Below, piece by piece: positions 6,458 through 11,412 of a stretch of DNA of 11,412 bases. The stretch comes from JAWBSP01 sp964632175 (lineage in GTDB: Archaea; Hadarchaeota; Hadarchaeia; Hadarchaeales; JAWBSP01). Positions within the stretch are counted from its first letter, which is position 1; each line of letters starts with the position of its first letter. The position numbers and the translations under genes were made by a program. The stretch lies in contig CAZWBJ010000026.1 of assembly GCA_964632175.1 (NCBI GenBank), forward strand, positions 1 through 11,412, read 5' to 3'. The notes under the pieces were generated by a model that worked only from the letters and a program-made list of their open reading frames with translations, had not been told where the DNA came from and searched no databases.

Positions 6458-6826
6458 ATGAACGCGAAGGGAGAACTCACGGAGATGCCCCTCAAGCTGG
6501 TGATCTCCATAGCCGTGGCCATGTTCTGCCTGACCGTCCTGATGCAGTTTGTCAGGACTTCGGAGAGAGCGATGCTGAAGGACTTGGACGTCCAGTTCCA
6601 GACCTCCTCCGGTAGGCTCACCGTGAAGGTTCTCGACGCCCAGACGGGTAAACCTGTGGGGGGCGCCACGATCACGGTGAGTTACCAAGGAGGAGTGAAG
6701 GCCCACACGCTTGGAATCAATTCCAACTCCTACACCTTCACGATACCCTCCGACGTCCTTCTGGCAAACGTCAGGGTTACCAAGAGCGGCTACCTTCCAT
6801 GGGAGGGAGAGGTCGCCTTGGGCTGA
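6458..6826 (+). CDS. Pilin-like protein with Ig-like/carboxypeptidase-regulatory-type domain
   Basis: A 122-residue protein opening the six-gene pilin-like operon. The N-terminus MNAKGELTEMPLKLVISIAV resembles an archaeal class III prepilin leader: a Lys-Gly (4-5) followed by an acidic, polar run and then a hydrophobic helix to about residue 32. The remainder (about 53-120) is beta-rich, with LDAQTGKPVGGATI and a late SGYLPWEG, the pattern of small carboxypeptidase-regulatory-like or Ig-like modules, which would face outside. ATG 6458 is chosen because it lies 30 nt after the TTTAAAA box and begins exactly at the leader. The next gene overlaps its 3' end. The pilin-like call is an inference from leader and context. 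Confidence 0.75.
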   Translation: MNAKGELTEMPLKLVISIAVAMFCLTVLMQFVRTSERAMLKDLDVQFQTSSGRLTVKVLDAQTGKPVGGATITVSYQGGVKAHTLGINSNSYTFTIPSDVLLANVRVTKSGYLPWEGEVALG

Positions 6827-7185
6827 GGGCAGTCGGGTCCCTCCCAGTCCTTCTCCTGGTGGGGGCGGTTCTTTCGGCCACGGTTGCGGGGCTCGGGGTG
6901 AGAGCTGTGGAAATCTTCCGCCAAAAGAAGGGGGAGCAGGAATCGCTGCAGGAGTTCCAGGAGTTTGTGGAAAGGGCTAGGACCGTATGCTACGGTGCGG
7001 GGGAACTCCAAGTGGTCATCAATAAGGCTGAAATCGTGGTCCGGGGTAGGCTCCTCCAGCTCCTCTCGCCCCCCCGCGTGGAGAGCCTGCCCATTCCCTT
7101 CTCCGAAAATATCATCCTGAAGAGGGGAGCCTACACCCTCAGGCTTAAGAAAACGGGAGGAGGCTGGTTCCTTGAGGTCGAGTAA
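6799..7185 (+). CDS. Minor pilin-like protein with class III-type leader
   Basis: Up to 128 residues. A hydrophobic helix at about 13-34 starts with RAVGSLPVLLLVGAV, which resembles archaeal pilin leaders (basic residue, Ala/Gly, short run with Pro, then the helix). The rest (about 45-128) is a soluble domain with a helical segment (ESLQEFQEFVERA) then beta-type strands. ATG 6799 is the only conventional start but has weak ribosome-site support and a 28-nt overlap with the gene before. A CTG at 6823 would instead give MRAVGSLP directly, with a CTGA overlap and a strong purine-rich stretch upstream; see findings. Its TAA stop lies inside the start of the next gene. Function inferred from leader and operon position. 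Confidence 0.68.
   Translation: MGGRGRLGLRAVGSLPVLLLVGAVLSATVAGLGVRAVEIFRQKKGEQESLQEFQEFVERARTVCYGAGELQVVINKAEIVVRGRLLQLLSPPRVESLPIPFSENIILKRGAYTLRLKKTGGGWFLEVE
6801..6812 (+). promoter_or_regulatory. Strong ribosome-binding-like stretch inside a gene junction
   Basis: GGGAGGGAGAGG ends 10 nt before CTG 6823 and lies downstream of ATG 6799, so it could not serve that ATG. It also codes Trp-Glu-Gly-Glu in the upstream gene, so its purine richness could be chance. Confidence 0.35.
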
Positions 7186-7558
7186 GGGACTGTTCACCGC
7201 CGCCTCACTCGGGGTTTCGGTGGTGGTCCTCGTCCTCCTGGCTTGCGGTTTGAAGCTCCACTCCGTCCTCCAGCGCAGGGCCGGGGAGCATGAGGCATCA
7301 CTTTTGGCGAGGGAGATATCCCAGCTCCTCTTCCTCTGCGCGGCCACAAAGGGGGAGGTGAGTGCCGAGCTTGAGCTTCCCCCCCTCTCCGCCCTTAGCC
7401 TCGGGGGGAACCCGGTGCGGGTCTCCGTTAGGGTGGGGGATGCGGAGGCGACGGAGTACATCGACCTCCCCCTGCCGCTCCCGGCTTCCTCCTGGACCAG
7501 CCCTTCTAGGCTTAGGATCCTCAAGTCAGATTTTCTCATGCTTGTCGAGGCAACTTGA
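7172..7558 (+). CDS. Minor pilin-like protein
   Basis: A 128-residue protein starting at TTG 7172. The start is supported by GGGAGGAGG at 7155-7163, 8 nt upstream, and it overlaps the previous gene by 14 nt. The leader MRSSKGLFTAASLGVS has a Lys-Gly (5-6) directly before a hydrophobic helix (about 8-27), compatible with prepilin-peptidase cleavage. After a basic/acidic helical stretch the C-terminal part is beta-like (ELELPPLSAL, VRVSVRVGD). Cys25 and Cys56 are present. No family recognised; the pilin-like label rests on topology and operon context. Confidence 0.68.
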   Translation: MRSSKGLFTAASLGVSVVVLVLLACGLKLHSVLQRRAGEHEASLLAREISQLLFLCAATKGEVSAELELPPLSALSLGGNPVRVSVRVGDAEATEYIDLPLPLPASSWTSPSRLRILKSDFLMLVEAT

Positions 7559-7869
7559 TCGACCCGCTTCGTTCAGCCCTCTGCTGCAGCCTCTTCCTCC
7601 TCCTCGTCCTTTCCCTAGGTGAGGTCCAGCTCAGGGGAGAGGCGGCGGCGCATCTTCGCGAAAAGCTCAGGTTCGCGGCGAAGCTCGCTGAACTCTACTC
7701 GGACAACCTGCAAGAGTTCTCGGAGGTCTGCAGGCTAGCAGGGGTTTCCGCTTGGCTGGAGGAAAACGGAAGGCTGGCGTGGCAGCTCGGGCCTAGGCTG
7801 AAATATTCGGTTCGCTTCCCCGCCTCCTTCGCCCATCGCCCCGCGGAGCTGGTGGTATGGACGGATTGA
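7555..7869 (+). CDS. Small single-helix membrane/secreted protein of the pilin-like operon
   Basis: A 104-residue protein. It starts at TTG 7555 in a TTGA overlap with the previous stop; GAGG at 7547-7550 lies 4 nt upstream. One hydrophobic segment (about 7-22) is followed by an amphipathic helical region (REKLRFAAKLAELYSDNLQEF) and a short beta-like tail. No Lys/Arg-Gly/Ala cleavage motif is obvious before the helix (MIDPLRSALCC), although Arg6-Ser7-Ala8 is close. The layout is that of a minor pilin or pseudopilin; I do not recognise the family. Confidence 0.65.
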   Translation: MIDPLRSALCCSLFLLLVLSLGEVQLRGEAAAHLREKLRFAAKLAELYSDNLQEFSEVCRLAGVSAWLEENGRLAWQLGPRLKYSVRFPASFAHRPAELVVWTD

Positions 7870-8297
7870 TGGATCTAGCCTTCTTCTCGATATGTGTTAC
7901 TCTCTCCCTTCTCCTCCTGACGACACCGCTCGGAGCCGACGGGCCTGAGCCCCTAGCGAGGCGCACCCTCCTGACCCTCCTTGAAACCAGGCCCGCCACC
8001 TTTTCCTATGAATGGTTGGGGCAGCCGAGGACGTTCAGATTCAAGAGCTACTCGCAGCTGCTCGCGGAACTCGCGCTTCTCGGCTTTCCTTCGGAGTTTC
8101 AGCGGAGGCTGGCGGAGGAGCTCAGGAACTCGCTCGACAACCTCCTTCCCCTCCCTTACAGGCTTAGCTTCCGGGCAGAGGGCTCCCTCGAGATAGGGAA
8201 GGGCGGGAACTCCCTCCTCGCTAGGGAGTCCATCACGCTCACCATTCCCTCCCTACCGCCACGCCGTGCCGAGCTCACCCTGGAGCTGTTCTCATGA
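7857..8297 (+). CDS. Single-helix secreted-domain protein of the pilin-like operon
   Basis: A 146-residue protein from ATG 7857 (GGAG at 7845-7848, 8 nt upstream); ATG 7869, in a TGATG junction with the previous stop, would give 142 residues. A hydrophobic segment spans about 6-25. The rest includes a helical region (about 60-95, YSQLLAELALL and RRLAEELRNSL) and a final beta-rich part. The N-terminus has no basic-Gly/Ala motif before the helix, so it may be an uncleaved anchor or an ordinary signal peptide (possible cleavage near LGADG). Haloarchaeal pil loci carry comparable sets of small single-helix proteins beside their ATPase/platform genes; that analogy is from layout only. Confidence 0.65.
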   Translation: MDGLMDLAFFSICVTLSLLLLTTPLGADGPEPLARRTLLTLLETRPATFSYEWLGQPRTFRFKSYSQLLAELALLGFPSEFQRRLAEELRNSLDNLLPLPYRLSFRAEGSLEIGKGGNSLLARESITLTIPSLPPRRAELTLELFS

Positions 8298-9769
8298 GCG
8301 CTCCTTTCACGGCGGTGGGACTCACGCTTCTCCTCATCTCCGCGAGCGTCGCGGTGAATCTACGGGAAGCTGCTCATCGGGCTAACGAGCTCCATCTGCA
8401 GACCCAAGAGCTCCTCCGTCTCTCGGCGAAGGTGCATGCGGCCGAGGTCGATCTCTCCAACCTCCTGAGGAACGCTGTTTACTTGGCGGCAAGAGAGGTC
8501 GGTGCGGAGGCCGACAACTATCCCTCCGATGAACTCAGGGAGAACGCTCTGGAGAGGCTCGCCCTCCAGCACCTCCAATCCCTCGCCCCCTGGCTCCCCC
8601 TGCTCGAGGGCGTAAGGGTTCTGTGCGAGCCAACCTCCCTCCAAATCGAGCCCGCCGAGAACGGTTTCATTAGGGCGAGGTGCGAGATGAACGCCCTCCT
8701 CTATGCAAGCGGTGCTCAGGTTAAACTTACCCGTCCGCTGAGGGAGGTTCAGGCCTTCGTCGACTGTAGGTATTTTTTGCTTCAGGAGCGGATGAACGAA
8801 TTCCTCAGAAGGTTGGATGAGATACACGATCGTTGGCGGAAGATGGAGTACCTGAGGGCCTGGGGAGGGGCCCTGGGAGGAAGAGTGAAGCTCTCCCGCG
8901 AGGAGACGGCAGCGCTGTTTGAGATGGCTTGGTGCAGGCAGGAGCTCGAGGTCTTCGGTTCTTTCTTCCCTCCCTCGGCCTCCATCCAGCTCGCTTCCCT
9001 CACTCCCCCGACCTTGCAGCCGGCGGTAGAGGCCGCCGAGGAGGCCCTGCTGGAGGCAGGGAAGGAGGCACCGGCGAAGGAGAGGGCGAGGGCGGTTAGA
9101 AGCAGACTCCAGAAGCTCGAATCCGTCCTTTCGGGCCTGGGGGAGAACCTTCTTCCCCAGCTTAAAGACGCTCTCTCCACACTCGAAAAGAAGCTGGAAG
9201 TAGAGAATCTACCCGAGAACGAGGCGGATCGGGTGATGCGCGAGCTGCTCCAAGAGGGAGTTGAGGAGGAGGTCGAGAGCTGGCGGCTGGGGGAAAGCGG
9301 GCTGGAGAAAACCAAGATAAGAGCGCCCAAGCTGCAGGAGCTCACCCTGCCCTCCCTCCTCAGGTTTTTGAAGGGTGCGCAGGAGGAACTCTTCCTTTTG
9401 AACCCCTTCCCCGAGATCCTTCCCCCTCATCCCATGGGGCCACAGGGTCTCTCCGTTATCAGGGAGATGAGGATCTCGGAGGTTTCCTTTTCTAGGGAGG
9501 ATCCGTGCGGCAACCTGGGAAGGGCGGCAGCCACTCCCATCTACCTCTGGTTTCTGGGGGTGACGGCCTGGTGGGGGCAGTACACCATCACCCTTGAGCT
9601 GGAGGACAGACCCACCGAGAAAATCCTTGACTACGAAAACCCGACGCTTCCCCTGAACTTCCCCCTTCCCGCCCACTATCCCCTTTCGTATACTTACAGG
9701 ATTCCCAGGCAGAGATTCAGAACTAGGGTGATCGTGGTTCTCCCCAGACCTTTCATCCTCGAATCCTGA
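8294..9769 (+). CDS. Large single-helix coiled-coil protein ending the pilin-like operon
   Basis: A 491-residue protein, far larger than the five before it. The start ATG 8294 is in an ATGA overlap, with GGAG at 8282-8285, 8 nt upstream. A hydrophobic segment at about 6-22 is followed by a helical stretch (25-70). A first domain with Cys111, Cys130 and Cys158 spans about 100-160. A long charged helical/coiled-coil region covers about 240-345, and a C-terminal beta-type domain (about 380-491) contains the aromatic TPIYLWFLGVTAWWGQY at 414-430. Everything after the helix should be outside the membrane. No enzyme motif is visible. As the last and largest subunit it could be a tip or adhesin-like subunit or a structural spacer; this is inference. 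Confidence 0.72.
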   Translation: MSAPFTAVGLTLLLISASVAVNLREAAHRANELHLQTQELLRLSAKVHAAEVDLSNLLRNAVYLAAREVGAEADNYPSDELRENALERLALQHLQSLAPWLPLLEGVRVLCEPTSLQIEPAENGFIRARCEMNALLYASGAQVKLTRPLREVQAFVDCRYFLLQERMNEFLRRLDEIHDRWRKMEYLRAWGGALGGRVKLSREETAALFEMAWCRQELEVFGSFFPPSASIQLASLTPPTLQPAVEAAEEALLEAGKEAPAKERARAVRSRLQKLESVLSGLGENLLPQLKDALSTLEKKLEVENLPENEADRVMRELLQEGVEEEVESWRLGESGLEKTKIRAPKLQELTLPSLLRFLKGAQEELFLLNPFPEILPPHPMGPQGLSVIREMRISEVSFSREDPCGNLGRAAATPIYLWFLGVTAWWGQYTITLELEDRPTEKILDYENPTLPLNFPLPAHYPLSYTYRIPRQRFRTRVIVVLPRPFILES

Positions 9770-9785
9770 GCATGCCGTTCTTCCG

Positions 9786-9793
9786 TTTAAAAA
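9786..9793 (+). promoter_or_regulatory. Likely TATA box of the secreted-protein gene
   Basis: TTTAAAAA in the 45-nt gap between the 491-aa gene and the next ATG. Its first T is 29 nt before ATG 9815, the same geometry as the box at 6428, implying a leaderless transcript that starts at or next to the ATG. Confidence 0.6.
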
Positions 9794-9814
9794 CCAGACT
9801 CGGCGATAACTCTT

Positions 9815-11412
9815 ATGAGGTTTGCCGCCCTCCTCCTCCTCGCCCTCCTTCCCCCCTGCCTCGCCGGCTACAGGTGGGAGCCCTGCAAGTATGTGGTCAG
9901 GCTCTACCCTGTGCTGGAGGGGAGGGTTTTCGATCTGGAGACCGGGGAGGGGATCCCCGCCGAGATTCGGGCTTCCTTCGGGGAAAACTCCCTGCTCTCG
10001 AAAGCAGGAGAGGACGGGAGATTTAAAATTTTCCTTCCCTGGGGCGACTTCCAGTATTCCCTCCAATTCTCCTCCCCCGGGTACGAGAACCAGCTGAGGG
10101 AGGGAAGGATAGAGAGGGGAGGTTATCAGGTTTTTTCCGTCGGGCTCCGCTACGATCCCTTCGACCTGGAGCTGGAGAACTATCGGAAGATCCTGAGGGG
10201 CCTCAGCTGCAGCGAGGAGGTGGTGGGGAGCGGCTGGGAGAACAGGTGGGAGTCCACGGGGATAGAGGTGGGGCCCGAGCAGGTCCTCAGGAACGACAAC
10301 GAGCTCATAACCCTGCACTTCCCCGGCTGGGGCGGGGGGCGGGAGAACTCCTACGATGCCAGGGTCTACACTCTCGTTCCGGTGGAGTGGAAGGCCGACG
10401 TCTACGTGACGGTTACGGACTACGGCTGGGTGGATACGGGGAATTGGATCTCCCTGAAGGTCGACGAGAAGACCTACAACTCCCTGAACTCCGGAGATCG
10501 CTACCAGTACAACGGAAAAACCTACAGGGTTGGGGCGAAGTGGGTGCAGCTTCCGAGGACCGACTCCATTTATCCCTTCCCGGGGAACTACCCGAGCTCC
10601 GAGGCGAGCGCCTTCCGGCCCCCCCACAGGAAGGGAGATAAAGATCTATACGCCAAGAGTGATAAGCCCGCCAACATCTGGGCCTATGCTTCTTTGGGCG
10701 TGAGCGGGGACGGGCACTGGCTCCAGCTAACCGTCTACCTGGAGGAGAAGGAGCCGAGGTCAGACTACACGGAGTTTTCTGGGAGCCAGACCTACAACCT
10801 TTACTACACCCCCTGGAAGATCACAAAGATTAACTCCGACACCCGCTCCGACGTCTCCTTCCAGGACTACGGCGAGCACAAATGGTTCCAGAAGAACATG
10901 GGATCTGGGGAGCTCGTTTCCTGCTTTTACATCTGGGGGGACTCTGTGGGAGATGACCAGCCCAAGGTCTACCTGAGCCTGAACACGCCCATAAGCATAA
11001 ACGTCTCCCCGCCCGAGGAGGGTTACTTCGTGAACCTTTTCGAGCTGGAGTACAGGCCGGTCGGCTCGCACGAGGAGTACAGGGGGGTCCAGACCTTCCC
11101 CTACCCCCCGAGCGGGAGCCAGTACAGGAACGTCCGGGTCTCCAAGTACTCCCTCCTCCGCCTCTACACCTACCCCTACTCCGTGGTCAAGAGGGAGTGG
11201 TCGGTTGGTCCCTGGCCGGAGGGGGAGGTGGAGATCAGGGTGACCCCGAAGAACGGCTACGAGAACGCCGCCATCCTGAGGGTCCAGAGCCCCGACTTCC
11301 TCTCCTGCACCCTGAGGGAGAACAGGCTCCGCTTCCGCTCCCCCGCCTCGACCACCCTCCGCCTGAGGCCCGCCGAGGGGGTGATCTCGGGGACCGCCGA
11401 GGTGACGGTCCT
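9815..11412 (+). CDS. Large secreted protein with N-terminal carboxypeptidase-regulatory-like domain (partial, 3' end beyond window)
   Basis: An uninterrupted frame of 532 codons from ATG 9815 to the right edge, with no stop. The N-terminus MRFAALLLLALLPPCLAG is a clear Sec-type signal peptide, with cleavage probably after Ala17. Residues about 34-90 read as a carboxypeptidase-regulatory-like/Ig-like module (EGRVFDLETGEGIPAEI, then DGRFKIFLPWG and FSSPGYEN). Beyond that is a long, strand-rich region full of Tyr, Trp, Gly and Ser, with no catalytic motif I recognise, suggesting repeated beta domains on the cell surface. The Cys at 15 is preceded by Pro-Pro, so it is not a lipobox. A TATA-like box 29 nt upstream gives it its own promoter. 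It may be cargo or a surface partner of the neighbouring pilin-like apparatus. An overlapping antisense open frame is rejected. Confidence 0.82.
   Translation, partial: MRFAALLLLALLPPCLAGYRWEPCKYVVRLYPVLEGRVFDLETGEGIPAEIRASFGENSLLSKAGEDGRFKIFLPWGDFQYSLQFSSPGYENQLREGRIERGGYQVFSVGLRYDPFDLELENYRKILRGLSCSEEVVGSGWENRWESTGIEVGPEQVLRNDNELITLHFPGWGGGRENSYDARVYTLVPVEWKADVYVTVTDYGWVDTGNWISLKVDEKTYNSLNSGDRYQYNGKTYRVGAKWVQLPRTDSIYPFPGNYPSSEASAFRPPHRKGDKDLYAKSDKPANIWAYASLGVSGDGHWLQLTVYLEEKEPRSDYTEFSGSQTYNLYYTPWKITKINSDTRSDVSFQDYGEHKWFQKNMGSGELVSCFYIWGDSVGDDQPKVYLSLNTPISINVSPPEEGYFVNLFELEYRPVGSHEEYRGVQTFPYPPSGSQYRNVRVSKYSLLRLYTYPYSVVKREWSVGPWPEGEVEIRVTPKNGYENAAILRVQSPDFLSCTLRENRLRFRSPASTTLRLRPAEGVISGTAEVTV

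Noticed and set aside
6410..6706. Upstream extension of the GIY-YIG gene to 6706
   Set aside because: The extra 99 residues are antisense to the first pilin-like gene and have no family counterpart; the domain begins at ATG 6409.
9209..10627. Long antisense open frame (472 codons, minus strand)
   Set aside because: It spans the end of the 491-aa gene and the start of the secreted-protein gene. Its translation is Gly/Pro/Arg-rich with no motif, while the plus frames have a signal peptide, recognisable domains, ribosome site and promoter spacing.
1..11412. CRISPR array, insertion sequence or attachment-site duplication
   Set aside because: No regularly spaced repeats, transposase motifs or terminal inverted repeats were seen on reading both strands; short att-type duplications outside the window cannot be excluded.

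Overview
The window reads as a chromosomal stretch from an archaeon, GC-rich (roughly 60% by eye) and probably thermophilic from its Leu/Glu/Arg-rich proteins. The archaeal signs are an archaeal-type diphthine--ammonia ligase, an ArlI/TadA-like plus ArlJ/TadC-like secretion pair, prepilin-like N-termini of the archaeal class III kind, TATA-type boxes 27-30 nt ahead of leaderless starts, and a tRNA-His with a genome-encoded G-1 and no encoded CCA. I cannot name the lineage from sequence alone.

Layout. (1) Minus strand, 4373 down to 102: a compact four-gene operon, in order of transcription a small four-helix membrane protein, a 71-residue coiled-coil protein, a type II/IV secretion ATPase with unusual nucleotide-binding motifs, and a multi-pass TadC/ArlJ-like platform protein. 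All junctions overlap, so translation is probably coupled. (2) Plus strand 4390-6138: a housekeeping interlude of dph6 (diphthamide synthesis), a zinc histone-deacetylase-family enzyme overlapping it, and tRNA-His(GTG). (3) Minus strand 6140-6409: a small GIY-YIG endonuclease-like gene converging on the tRNA. (4) Plus strand 6458-9769: six tightly overlapping genes (122, 128, 128, 104, 146 and 491 aa), each with one hydrophobic segment at or near the N-terminus followed by a predicted extracytoplasmic part; they look like minor pilins or pseudopilins. (5) Plus strand 9815 to the right edge: a large secreted protein with its own promoter-like box; it runs off the window after 532 residues.

My reading is that blocks 1, 4 and perhaps 5 form one surface apparatus of the type IV pilus/type II secretion family. 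The ATPase and platform are in one divergent operon, the pilin-like subunits in another, and a secreted beta-rich protein beside them may be cargo or a surface partner. The two accessory genes ahead of the ATPase and the 491-aa last subunit are the parts I could not match to a known function. No mobile element, CRISPR array or long repeat was seen, and apart from the first 101 bases nearly every base is in a gene or a short promoter gap.
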